Shown: piece after piece, positions 1 through 7,818 of the stretch | Position numbering within the stretch: the stretch's first letter is position 1 | Layout of the letters: each line of letters starts with the position of its first letter | Assembly: GCA_947388575.1 (NCBI GenBank) | Contig: CANDSI010000017.1 | Location: forward strand, 1 to 11,514 | Length of the DNA: 11,514 bases | From: an uncultured Mycoplasma sp. | GTDB lineage: Bacteria > Bacillota_I > Bacilli_A > RF39 > UBA660 | Reading direction: 5' to 3' | The notes under the pieces: model-generated | Database searches by the model: none | What the model saw: the letters and a program-made list of their open reading frames with translations, nothing else | What the model was told of the DNA's origin: nothing | Made by a program: the position numbers and the translations under genes

Positions 1-204
1 TTTATACATTCTATTACATTTGCTAAAATCCATAGGAACTAAAGATAAAGCTCCTAGTGCAATTATAACAATTCCCAATGTGTAAAATTTTAATAAAAAT
101 AATATTACAAATGTTATAGCGAAAATCCCACCAATAATGAGATCTTCAAATTCCAGATTAAATAAACCTAGATTTCTCTTTATACTTTTTAATGTTATAT
201 ACAT
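1..204 (-). CDS. VirB3/PrgI-like small T4SS membrane protein (partial, runs off left edge)
   Basis: The first 68 codons of a gene that continues past the left edge. It starts MYITLKSIKRNLGLF, followed by two closely spaced hydrophobic stretches (about residues 25-42 and 44-57) and a basic/Cys segment (DFSKCNRMYK). Short N-terminus plus a double membrane segment right after a VirB6-like gene fits the VirB3-like/PrgI-type inner-membrane subunits of Gram-positive conjugation systems, which normally sit just before the VirB4 ATPase. The ATG has a good ribosome binding site (AGAGG, 4 nt spacer) that begins directly after the TAA of the upstream gene, 9 nt away, so the two are probably co-translated. 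The family call rests on size, topology and position rather than on a diagnostic motif; another small T4SS membrane protein is possible. Confidence 0.65.
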   Translation of the reverse strand, partial: MYITLKSIKRNLGLFNLEFEDLIIGGIFAITFVILFLLKFYTLGIVIIALGALSLVPMDFSKCNRMYK

Positions 205-213
205 AAAACCTCT

Positions 214-1875
214 TTATATTCTATCTGATTCATTACCATAATCTCTAATCTTTGGTCTTGATGTGTATCTTCTACTTCTAGGATTACCGATATTTTTAAT
301 GCTATTAAATGCTCCACCAAAGCCACTTCTAATATTATTAATGCCTTCTTTAGCTAGTGATACTCCACCTTTTACATAATCTGCATTATACTTATCATTA
401 GAAAAATCCCATTTACCAGCAGCATCTTTAACGCTACCTTCACCATGTGATTCAAGCATTCTTCCATAAGCTCGTGCAAAAGGATTACTACTTTGTTGTA
501 AATCAGCACCTTTCATCATCTGTCCGAAACCTTTACCAACCTTATTATTCATTTTTTTAGAGATGCCTTCATTCATTTTAGGATAAACACTAGCAATACC
601 AGCATGCATTCCTTTAGCAGTCTGTAAACCACCTTTGGCAAGTTGCCCTATTCCTTTACCAGTTCGATATGTTCCTTTAGCAATACCACCAGTAGCACCA
701 ATTGCTCCTATTCCAGTTCCCATAGCAGCAGATAAACCACCGCCTAAGCCTCTAATAGCCATCATCATATCACGGCCACTATTAGCCGAAACATTTTCGC
801 CTATGAATCTATTTAGAGAAGTACATCCTGTCATCAACATCATTGCACATCCTAAATAAAGAACAGTTTGAGTAACAACTTTTGTAAAAAATGGTAAACC
901 ATTTATATCAGCACTATTTTGAATAGCATTAAACATAATTGAAGTTAAACCTATTAGCAACATCATTGCTCCAGCTTGAAGCACTAAAGAGGCAAGTTGT
1001 TGATATAAAGCACTTCTTTGTTCTTTTCTACCTACACTTGTCGCTATTACGAGTGGCGAAATAACCATCAAAAATGCAAGTTCTAATTGTCTTCTACCTA
1101 ACATTAAAACCGCAAATCCTACTGCAAATAAGAATATAGCACCTATTACAATGCCAAATAAGAAGTTATATGAAAAAGCATAATCTTCTGTATCATTCCA
1201 AATACCTGGTTTATATATATTACACCTAAACGTAAATGCTCCAGAATCTGAAACATTACTTGCAGTTATCTTATTCGATCTTATTAAATCTTCAAAATCT
1301 GACATAGTTTTTGCCGAAGATACATCAGAATAGCCATCAAGTTTCTCTTTTAATTCATCTACATTCTTTTTATCAATCTTATCTCCACCTGATATTTTGT
1401 AACAAGCCTCATTTATATTCAAATATGATGTTTTCATATTATCGCCAATTGTTACTTGATTTGCATTAAACTGATTATAAATCGCATTAGATAGATTCGC
1501 TCCTATATTTATGGTTGTATTAAAAATCATATAAACACAGAAAATTAAAAATCCACATTTAATAATTTCTTTTACTAACTCAAATATTGGTTGTTCATTA
1601 CTATCTGCATCGAGTATTCTAAAGGTTATTTTCCATACTGCAAATAAAAGTAATACAACAAATGCCAATATAAAAAAAGCATTAAATATCTTTGTAAATG
1701 GTGAATTATCTACATTCTCCAGTATCTTAATAAAATTTAAACTATTTATCTTATGTGCTACATTATAAAGTACATCAATAGTATTAAAAATTAAATTAAC
1801 AATTCCCATTCCGATACCACGAAGAATATCTAATACACCATATTTAATATCCGAAGCTATACTCGCTATCAGCAT
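214..1875 (-). CDS. VirB6/TrbL-like polytopic T4SS channel protein
   Basis: A 553-aa polytopic membrane protein. Visible membrane segments lie at about residues 64-85, 105-127, 238-260, 265-281, 293-315 and 332-352, with an amphipathic N-terminus. A 110-residue soluble loop (about 128-237) holds two cysteines (158 and 218) that could form a disulfide outside the membrane. After the last helix comes a Gly/Ala-rich tail (about 376-425, repeats such as GTGIGAIGATGG and KGTYRTGKGIG), then a basic hydrophilic end. This layout is typical of the VirB6/TrbL-like proteins of Tn1549/CTn-type elements, which form the inner-membrane part of the DNA transfer channel. The ATG at 1875 has AGGAG at 6 nt; that site overlaps the TAG stop of the upstream pilin-like gene, implying translational coupling. 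The stop lies next to the ribosome binding site of the VirB3-like gene. The specific role is inferred from family, topology and context. Confidence 0.8.
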   Translation of the reverse strand: MLIASIASDIKYGVLDILRGIGMGIVNLIFNTIDVLYNVAHKINSLNFIKILENVDNSPFTKIFNAFFILAFVVLLLFAVWKITFRILDADSNEQPIFELVKEIIKCGFLIFCVYMIFNTTINIGANLSNAIYNQFNANQVTIGDNMKTSYLNINEACYKISGGDKIDKKNVDELKEKLDGYSDVSSAKTMSDFEDLIRSNKITASNVSDSGAFTFRCNIYKPGIWNDTEDYAFSYNFLFGIVIGAIFLFAVGFAVLMLGRRQLELAFLMVISPLVIATSVGRKEQRSALYQQLASLVLQAGAMMLLIGLTSIMFNAIQNSADINGLPFFTKVVTQTVLYLGCAMMLMTGCTSLNRFIGENVSANSGRDMMMAIRGLGGGLSAAMGTGIGAIGATGGIAKGTYRTGKGIGQLAKGGLQTAKGMHAGIASVYPKMNEGISKKMNNKVGKGFGQMMKGADLQQSSNPFARAYGRMLESHGEGSVKDAAGKWDFSNDKYNADYVKGGVSLAKEGINNIRSGFGGAFNSIKNIGNPRSRRYTSRPKIRDYGNESDRI

Positions 1876-1884
1876 AGTATGCTC

Positions 1885-2247
1885 CTATCCTAGAGTATCA
1901 ATTACAAAATTGATAAGACTTGGTACTAATATTAGTACTACAACACCCATTAAAGTATAAAGAATCGTTTTTTTCTTTCTTTGTTTTGTTTCATCATCAC
2001 CGATAATAAACTGAATTGTAAATACAACTAAAGCTATAAAGGCTACAATTATTCCAAAAACCTGAATCTTAGTTGCCAAATTTTTAATAATAGTTCCTAA
2101 ACTTTCAATAGTTATATCTCCACCTTCAATTTTCTCAACTGCATAAACATTTCCTACTATTCCAAACATGCTAGTAAAAAATGTCATAAGTAATATGAAA
2201 CTAAAGTTTATTTTATCACATATTTTATTTATTTTATATTTTAGCAT
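1885..2247 (-). CDS. VirB2/TrbC-like pilin or Maff2-type small T4SS membrane protein
   Basis: A 120-aa protein. A basic N-terminus and hydrophobic stretch (about 15-36, ending VYA before VEK) look like a signal peptide. Two further membrane helices follow (about 63-82 and 94-117), separated by a short basic cytoplasmic loop, KQRKKK (88-93). Two helices around a small positive loop after a signal sequence is the VirB2/TrbC pilin architecture, and small proteins of this kind stand immediately before the VirB6-like gene in Gram-positive conjugative elements. AGGGGG lies 3 nt before the ATG. The stop is TAG, the only one among the gene ends here, and it lies inside the ribosome binding site of the next gene. 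TAG is also in frame with the VirB6 ATG three codons later. Pilin versus channel accessory subunit cannot be decided from sequence alone. Confidence 0.7.
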   Translation of the reverse strand: MLKYKINKICDKINFSFILLMTFFTSMFGIVGNVYAVEKIEGGDITIESLGTIIKNLATKIQVFGIIVAFIALVVFTIQFIIGDDETKQRKKKTILYTLMGVVVLILVPSLINFVIDTLG

Positions 2248-2266
2248 ATTCCCCCTTTTTAAACCC

Positions 2267-2851
2267 TTATAGAGTTACTGAATTTTTATCTTTCATTTCT
2301 TCTATATAATTTAAAATTAATTGTAAATTACCTTTTAACATTTCATTTTCTTCTGATTCAAATTTTTCTTTTAAATCTTCTATAAGACCATTATTATTCT
2401 TATCAAATGTATAAACACCATCATATAAAGTACAGGCAGTATTATTATCTACAATTAAATAACAAATGCCATCTTTATTTTTTCCTTTAGTTTTTCTATC
2501 CTCTTGATCTTGCTCTTTAGTAAGTTTATCAAGAGTTTCCAATGAATATCTTGTTGATGGTATATTTACATCACTGGTCCTTAATACAATAGCAACAATA
2601 TCTAAATCCATCTCTTTAACCTCTCTATCAAATATAAACTTTAATTCACGAGCTTCTTCCTCATTAAGTTTTAAATATTCTTTTTTAGTCATACCATCAT
2701 TAAGAGAAGAAAAAACGGACATTATATCAACATCCGTTTTAACATAAACTTCTAACTTACCATTATCATTATTACCATAGTATTTAAAATCTAGGTTATA
2801 CATTTTATTGATAAGTTCATCTAAAGTATATATTTTATCTCTATCAATCAT
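2267..2851 (-). CDS. Unknown soluble protein encoded between SSB and T4SS genes
   Basis: I do not recognise this 194-aa protein. It is acidic, lysine-rich and lacks a signal peptide or membrane segment, so it is probably cytoplasmic. The first part (MIDRDKIYTLDELINKMYNL, then YVKTDVDIMSVF) looks like an alpha/beta domain; the middle has a charged linker (KEQDQEDRKTKGKNKDG); the end is helical (about 155-190). A stretch DKNNNGLIEDL resembles a calcium-binding EF-hand loop, but position 12 is Lys rather than Glu/Asp, so it is not called. Its ATG overlaps the SSB stop codon by one base (TAATG), which implies translational coupling with SSB, and the VirB2-like gene follows 19 nt after its stop. 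An accessory role in DNA processing or transfer is an inference from this position only. Confidence 0.75.
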   Translation of the reverse strand: MIDRDKIYTLDELINKMYNLDFKYYGNNDNGKLEVYVKTDVDIMSVFSSLNDGMTKKEYLKLNEEEARELKFIFDREVKEMDLDIVAIVLRTSDVNIPSTRYSLETLDKLTKEQDQEDRKTKGKNKDGICYLIVDNNTACTLYDGVYTFDKNNNGLIEDLKEKFESEENEMLKGNLQLILNYIEEMKDKNSVTL

Positions 2852-3210
2852 TATTTTTCCTTAACTTCTTCTTGTTCTACTTCATTATGATTTGTTTTTA
2901 CATTCTCATGATGCTTATAATAATTCACAACTAATTGTGGTACTTGAATTTTACCGTCTTTTGTTTCTATTTCCTTAGTTGTGTTATATCCTTCAAGTTG
3001 TATTAATGCACCTTTTTTAGATAATTTTTCAAGTCTTTCTGCATCCTTATTCCATAGTGCAAAGTTAAGAAAATCTACAATTTTATTTCCGTCTTTGTCT
3101 TTATAATCACGTTCAACTGCAATAGTGATATTGGCTACTTTATTGCCACTTTCTAATTCCTTAACCACAGGATCTTTTGTTAAATATCCCATAACACAAA
3201 ATTTGTTCAT
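2851..3210 (-). CDS. ssb: Single-stranded DNA-binding protein
   Basis: A 119-aa SSB of the bacterial OB-fold family, binding single-stranded DNA. The family pattern is clear: MNKFCVMGYLTKDP at the start (compare the usual N-x-V-x-L-x-G-R-L-T-x-D-P), then the SGNKVANITIAVER strand, DFLNFALWNKDAERL with the conserved aromatic/Trp region (W53), and GALIQLEGY. The OB fold takes up about residues 1-100. The tail is only about 20 residues, acidic and Glu-rich, ending EEVKEK; the canonical acidic tip (DDDIPF-like) that recruits host replication proteins is absent. This is common for element-encoded SSBs, which coat transferred or replicating strands. AGGAGG precedes the ATG at ideal distance. The gene starts 53 nt after the adhesin stop and overlaps the next gene by one base. 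Confidence 0.92.
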   Translation of the reverse strand: MNKFCVMGYLTKDPVVKELESGNKVANITIAVERDYKDKDGNKIVDFLNFALWNKDAERLEKLSKKGALIQLEGYNTTKEIETKDGKIQVPQLVVNYYKHHENVKTNHNEVEQEEVKEK

Positions 3211-3263
3211 ATTTCCTCCTTCTAGTTTTAAAATCTATATTAAAACCCCTTTTATTCTTTTAA

Positions 3264-6200
3264 TTAATGTTTTTTCTTATTATTTTTATTTGAAATAAGT
3301 ATAAATCCGATACCTACAATAGCAAGAATACCACCTACTAGATTGATATAAGTATTTGCTGATGTATTTGGTACTTCTATGTTAATTAGTGAATTTTCGA
3401 TAATTGCACCATTTTCAGTAACATCAAAATATACTTTCTCATCACTTAAAACATAGCCATCAATAGTAGCTATTTCTTGGAAATAATATTTTCCATACTC
3501 AATTTCAACTTCGATATTACCTTCTTCATTAGTAACACCTTCATAAATTAAATTATCTTCTAAATCATAAATACCAATAGTTACACCTACTAATGGTTTA
3601 CCATCTTGATCTACTTTATGGATTAAAATTGTTGATTTAATTTTTTCATCTTCCATAGTAGCTTTTATAACTTCACCATTTTCTTTTACCTCAAAAGGCA
3701 TAGGTTCTTCGTTTAATACATAACCTTCTGGAGCTTCTTTCTCTAAAATATAATATTTACCATAAGGCATATTTTTTAATACAATCTTACCATTTTCATC
3801 AGTTCTACCACTAAAAATTAATTCATCGTTTTCATTATAGATTTCTACTAATGTATTTGGTAAAGGTGTACCATCAGATAAATCTACTTTTGTAAATTCT
3901 AAATCACTTTTAATTAAGTAATTTTTTAATGAATAAGAAGTTTCGATGATTGGTGTTTTAGAATCAACATATTCAAGTTCAAAATCATATTCTTTTTCAT
4001 CAAGAACATATCCATCTTTTGTTTCAACTTCTTTAATGAAATACTTACCTAAATAAAGATTACTAAATACTAGATTACCATTTTCATCAGTAGTTCCTGT
4101 TGCAACTAAATCACCTGCTTTAAATCTTATAATATTATTCAAAATAATATCTTCACGAGCATATAATTCAAACTTAATGCCTTCTAAATTCTCATTAGTT
4201 TCATAAATAAAGCATTTTGAATCTTCACAAACATCGCTGATAGCAAATCTTTCACCATCTTTATGAATATTTATGATTCCTTCTACTCTTTTATTTGTCA
4301 TAGAAGATTTAACAACTTCGCCATCTTCTGTGATTTCAAACCATAGTTTATCTTCATTTAAAAGATAACCTGTTGTTGTTTCTTTTTCTACAAAATAGTA
4401 TCTTCCAACTTTCAAATCTTTTATTAGAATCTTACCATTTGCATCAGTTTTACCACTAAAGATAAGTTCATTACTTTCAGTATATAACTCCATTAAAACA
4501 CCAGTGATAGGTTCATCATCTACAAAATCTGTTTTTGTAAACTCCACATCACCCTTTTTAAGAAGATTAAGCATATTATTAGAACTATAAACTATTTCTG
4601 TCTTATTATCAATTTCAGTTAATTCAACTTTATAAATTGTTTCATCTAATAAATAGTCTTCATTAGTTCTAACTTCTTGTACTCTATATTTGCCAAGTGG
4701 TAAACTCTCACTTATAGCATATCCATTTTTATCAGTAATTAATGTACCTACAAATTCATCTTTTTCGTAATAAATATAATTACCATCACTTGTTTTTATA
4801 TCTTCATCAGCATAAATAACATAGGTTATACCTTCTAATGATTTTCTACCATTATAATTAAATGTACCATTATTTATAGTAAAAACTTCACCTTGTTTAT
4901 GAATTTCTATCTTTCCTCTTATTGGAGTATTATTAAAATTCATAGAAATGATAGGCCCATAAGTTGTATATGAGAATCTTGTATCATTTCCTATTGTAAA
5001 ATCAACACCTTCTTCAGCAATTAAATAGCCATTTGGACTAGATGTTTCGATTAAAGTATAATTTCCACTCTCAAGTTTCAAATAAGTGGTAAATTTACCT
5101 TCCTCATCAGTTGTAAACTCATCATATACTTTACCACCTACAAATTGAGTAACATACTCATTTTTATCTTTATTGAAAATTTTAAATGTAGTATTAGCAA
5201 GTGCAATGGTTTTTCCTGTAACACTATCAGTTTTAAATACTTGTAAATAAGCAGATAAAGCATTATTTAAAATATTATATTTTTGTTCATTTGGAGTATT
5301 ATAATCCACTGTTATATAGAAGTCATAAATCTTCTCATAACCGCTTGTAGTATTTACTTGATGGAATTTCCATATTCCGTAAGGCAAGTTAATTGTTGCA
5401 TACCCGTTTTTATCTGTTGTTATAGTATCAAATAATCTTCCATCTGGAAAATATATTTCAAAATTGATACCAGCTTCTGCATCTAAAAAAGTGGTATTTC
5501 CATTAACAAAATCATATTGTTTTAAAATTGAAACATAATTTTTTACTACTTCTTCATAAAGATCTACATAAGCAGTTTCTTTATCAACCATAGAAAAATT
5601 ATAACGTGTTTTATCAAGTTTATAACCTTCACTTGGACTTATTTCTTGAATATAATACTCTTTTGATTCAAGAATATTATCACTCTTAAAATGACCGTTT
5701 TCATCGGTAGTAAAAGTGGTTACAAGGTTTCCTGTATCACTTTCATAAATACCATATTTAGCTCCTTTTAAAGTTGCCTGTCCTTGTGCTGTGTTACCAG
5801 TTTCTTTATCTAATTTATTACCTTCAACAGAACCATTAAATGTTTCGATTTGTATTCTAGCCACTACCGGATCAGAAGTACCTGGTACTATCATTTTTTG
5901 AATACCATCTCCTACAAAAAGTTTATATTTTGTATCATAAGGCATTCTTTTATTTAAAGAAACATTAATACTTCCACTTTGATTAGGAGTAATTGTAAGT
6001 GTATTACCTTCGATTGAATAATCTGCTCCACTCACATTTACATCATATTGTGATAAAACATTATTTGTATCAGTTAAAGAAATACTTTTACCTCTTTGGA
6101 CTTGATAATAGCCACCGTTAAAAGAAGGTCTGGTATAATGTCCTGCAATTAAGTTCTCTATCTCTGCTCTTTCAGCTGAAATATCTAAAATTTCTCCTTT

Positions 6201-6629
6201 GCTCCAATAATCTTTAGAAAATCTTACATAAGAGCCTTCTCCCATTATAGCTTCCCAAATCATTGCTTGGGTAGCAGCACGATATTTTAGTGTTTGATGG
6301 TTTGGATAAGTATATCCATAATATGCAATTAAGGTGATTCGTTCTTTTAAATCATTAGAAAAGCCTATATCTTCCCATGTCCCCTCAATATAATCATCTT
6401 TACCATAATGAACATTAGGCTATATCCAATATGAAACTCGTCCATCGATGTAATTTTCATTAAATTTATCTGACATGTGATGTTTTCCAGGCTCTATAAA
6501 TTGTTGACGTTCTAACTTCCATCCAGTATCTCTTACAGAAGCAGAGGCAGCATCAACATTAACAGTTTTGCATATAAAACCCATTAAAAAAACTAGCGAT
6601 AATGCTAGATATTTGTATATTTTTTTCAT
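3264..6629 (-). pseudogene. Thioester-domain, multi-CnaB (SpaA-like) surface adhesin with an in-frame TAG
   Basis: One reading frame of 1121 codons, broken only by TAG at 6422-6420 (codon 70). Before it lies a signal peptide (MKKIYKYLALSLVFLMGF, cleavage near VDA-A27/28). The stop falls inside a thioester domain: the preceding residues are VSYWI where the family has Tyr-Cys-hydrophobic, and the partner motif ATQAMIWE (Gln121) is intact downstream. After this come about eight prealbumin-like CnaB/SpaA domains (about residues 257-1085) with typical ends such as EKEAPEGY and KEVETKDGY and starts such as IHK and EFTK, whose Lys and Glu fit intramolecular isopeptide bonds. The C-terminus has VPNTS, a hydrophobic helix and KNNKKKH, a sortase-like sorting signal. 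AGGGGG precedes the ATG; no good restart site follows the TAG. Such proteins attach cells to host ligands or partner cells. It may be a recent pseudogene, depend on TAG readthrough, or carry a sequencing error. Confidence 0.8.
3639..4919 (-). repeat. Tandem duplication of a two-domain CnaB module in the adhesin
   Basis: Two adjacent copies of a roughly 640-bp unit (about 4919-4287 and 4283-3639). Each encodes a long domain beginning with an IHK-type strand (GKIEIHKQGE / GIINIHKDGE, then YADEDI / YAREDI) followed by a short domain beginning GDVEFTKTD / SDLEFTKVD and containing ELIFSGKTDANGKI / ELIFSGRTDENGKI. The proteins align over about 211-215 residues, but the DNA has diverged. The second copy alone carries a close cysteine pair (CEDSKC) that may form a surface disulfide. 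Repeat-number change would lengthen or shorten the stalk. Confidence 0.8.
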
Positions 6630-6672
6630 TTTCCCCCTACTTTCATTCTTACTTGCTAGGCAAGCAGAACAT

Positions 6673-6700
6673 AAAAAAAGTACTATTGTTAAATAGCACT
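6673..6700 (-). terminator. Rho-independent terminator after the membrane-anchored 253-aa gene
   Basis: On the minus strand AGTGCTATT pairs with AATAGTACT across a TAAC loop (nine pairs, one of them G-U), followed by seven T. It begins 15 nt after the TAA of the 253-aa gene and ends about 45 nt before the adhesin ATG. It should separate the two genes, or act as a partial stop that sets adhesin-SSB-T4SS expression, because no convincing promoter is visible between it and the adhesin start. A small palindrome, CTTGCCTAGCAAG (6664-6652), lies just downstream. Confidence 0.8.
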
Positions 6701-6714
6701 CAAAAATATCATTT

Positions 6715-7476
6715 TTAATACATAGATTTTAATTTATCATCATTATTTTCACCACTTTGGCAAAAAAAGTGTAGATAATACCAAGTATGTCCTTCCTCAT
6801 CAATAACTGATGGGTAGACACGATAGTAATTAATATCTGGTTTCATTGTATTTTCACCATTTAATTTATTCTGTGAAATCACATAATTTAATTCATTATT
6901 AGCAATTTCTTCACCTCTATCTAAGGCTTCTTTTTCAGTTGCAAACTCTTTTTTTCCATGAGTTATGGATTCATAATATTTAATTATCTGTGGTTTTTTA
7001 GTTTCAACTGGCTTAGTATCATCAGTTGTGGGTTTACTTTCTTCGTTTGATGGTTTATTTTCAACTTTTATTGATGATGAATTATTATTTTTATTCTCAT
7101 TAGAAGTTTCTTCTAATGGTTTTTCTTCTTTTTTGGTAGAATTGATATTCTTAGAATTATTGTTTTTATCAGAAGTTTTATTCTGAGTATTAGATTCTTT
7201 TAATGAGTTATCATTCTCTTTTTCAATGGTAGTTGTTTTAGTGCTTGTTTCTTCATTATCTTTTTGATTATCATCATTTTTATTTTCTGAAACATCTAAA
7301 TAATCATTAACCATACTTTCGTTATTTTTAACTTCTGATGTTAAATTATTATCATCTACCATAAATTGTTTATTTTTTTTAGTTTCTCTTGCATAAAGGA
7401 TAACTGGTGTACTAATAATCGCGATTAGCACTATAAGATATATAATTACAAAAGGCTTTTTATTTTTGTTCTTCAC
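6715..7476 (-). CDS. Membrane-anchored protein with long low-complexity stalk and small C-terminal domain
   Basis: Not recognised as a named family. The 253-aa product has a basic N-terminus and one membrane helix (about residues 8-29), then about 130 residues of Asn/Lys/Glu/Ser/Thr-rich low-complexity sequence, and a compact C-terminal region (about 166-253) with ESITHGKKEFATEKEAL, GEEIAN and DEEGHTWYYLHFFCQ. The topology suggests an anchor, a flexible wall-spanning stalk and an extracellular ligand-binding or sensor domain. The start is GTG (7476) with AGAAGGAGG at good spacing; no ATG lies near. A near-consensus promoter lies immediately upstream and a terminator follows, so the gene can be expressed alone. 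Next to the adhesin and the transfer genes, a role in cell contact, wall interaction or surface exclusion is possible but unproven. Confidence 0.75.
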   Translation of the reverse strand: MKNKNKKPFVIIYLIVLIAIISTPVILYARETKKNKQFMVDDNNLTSEVKNNESMVNDYLDVSENKNDDNQKDNEETSTKTTTIEKENDNSLKESNTQNKTSDKNNNSKNINSTKKEEKPLEETSNENKNNNSSSIKVENKPSNEESKPTTDDTKPVETKKPQIIKYYESITHGKKEFATEKEALDRGEEIANNELNYVISQNKLNGENTMKPDINYYRVYPSVIDEEGHTWYYLHFFCQSGENNDDKLKSMY

Positions 7477-7491
7477 AAAAATTCCTCCTTC

Positions 7492-7526
7492 TAATTAATA
7501 ACCTTATTATACCGCATTATTAGTTA
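7492..7526 (-). repeat. Palindrome overlapping the promoter of the 253-aa gene (operator candidate)
   Basis: TAATTAATAA (7492-7501) and TTATTAGTTA (7517-7526) form a 10-bp inverted repeat with one mismatch, separated by 15 bp and centred on the -10 box. Arm centres are about 25 bp apart. The placement would let a bound dimeric regulator block RNA polymerase; the ribbon-helix-helix protein encoded directly upstream is the obvious candidate. The AT-rich base composition lowers the significance. Confidence 0.5.
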
Positions 7527-7534
7527 TATGTCAG
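7506..7534 (-). promoter_or_regulatory. Sigma-A-type promoter of the 253-aa gene
   Basis: On the minus strand CTGACA (7534-7529) lies 17 bp from a perfect TATAAT (7511-7506). The -35 box starts four bases before the end of the short stretch that follows the ribbon-helix-helix gene's stop codon, and transcription would start about 25 nt before the GTG. It sits within a palindrome. Confidence 0.75.
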
Positions 7535-7537
7535 CCC

Positions 7538-7798
7538 TTAACAAGAAATTTGCTCTAATTTTATGATTGGAATATCTTGAACTGCCACACAATGAATATC
7601 TAACTTATTATGACAATCGATGATTTGATTATATAAAAAATTAATATAAATTGCTAATTCTTGATAATTATGAGTACTAACATCTAAACTTGCTAAGGTT
7701 CTAATGTACTCTGGTGTAGTCATACCAAGAGTTTCTGCTCTTGATTTTACTTGATTACTCAAAGAACTAGGCATAGATACTTTTATAGTTTCGCTCAA
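7538..7798 (-). CDS. Ribbon-helix-helix DNA-binding protein (repressor or relaxosome accessory)
   Basis: An 86-aa protein. Residues 4-38 (TIKVSMPSSLSNQVKSRAE, then LGMTTPEYIRTLA) show the ribbon-helix-helix pattern: a polar beta strand, then two helices, as in CopG/Arc-type repressors and MobC-type mobilization accessory proteins. The rest is a second helical region (about 43-66) and an unassigned end (CVAVQDIPIIKL), perhaps for oligomerisation or partner binding. The start codon is TTG, chosen because a near-perfect GGAGGTGA stands 4 nt before it and no ATG is close. It lies 31 nt after the helix-turn-helix regulator and just before a palindromic promoter. It could autoregulate the neighbouring gene, or bind an origin of transfer; no relaxase is encoded in the window. 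Confidence 0.8.
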   Translation of the reverse strand: MSETIKVSMPSSLSNQVKSRAETLGMTTPEYIRTLASLDVSTHNYQELAIYINFLYNQIIDCHNKLDIHCVAVQDIPIIKLEQISC

Positions 7799-7818
7799 TC
7801 TTTCACCTCCTAACTAAT

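Noticed and set aside
635..859. Plus-strand open frame of 74 codons, rich in Pro/Ala/Ile
   Set aside because: It is the antisense image of the Gly/Ala-rich tail of the VirB6-like gene and has no ribosome binding site of its own.
2360..2420. EF-hand calcium site in the 194-aa protein (DKNNNGLIEDL)
   Set aside because: The loop lacks the acidic residue at position 12 (Lys instead) and there is no paired hand; Asn/Asp-rich loops are common in AT-rich genomes.
3211..3263. Terminator between adhesin and SSB
   Set aside because: GTTTTAA/TTAAAAC can pair but is all A/U apart from one pair and is not followed by a U-run; the genes look co-transcribed.
6264..6422. A frameshift splitting the adhesin into two genes
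   Set aside because: Translating the bases between the two open stretches shows they are in the same frame (366 bases apart, divisible by three) with one TAG and no other stop, so it is a single nonsense codon, not an indel.
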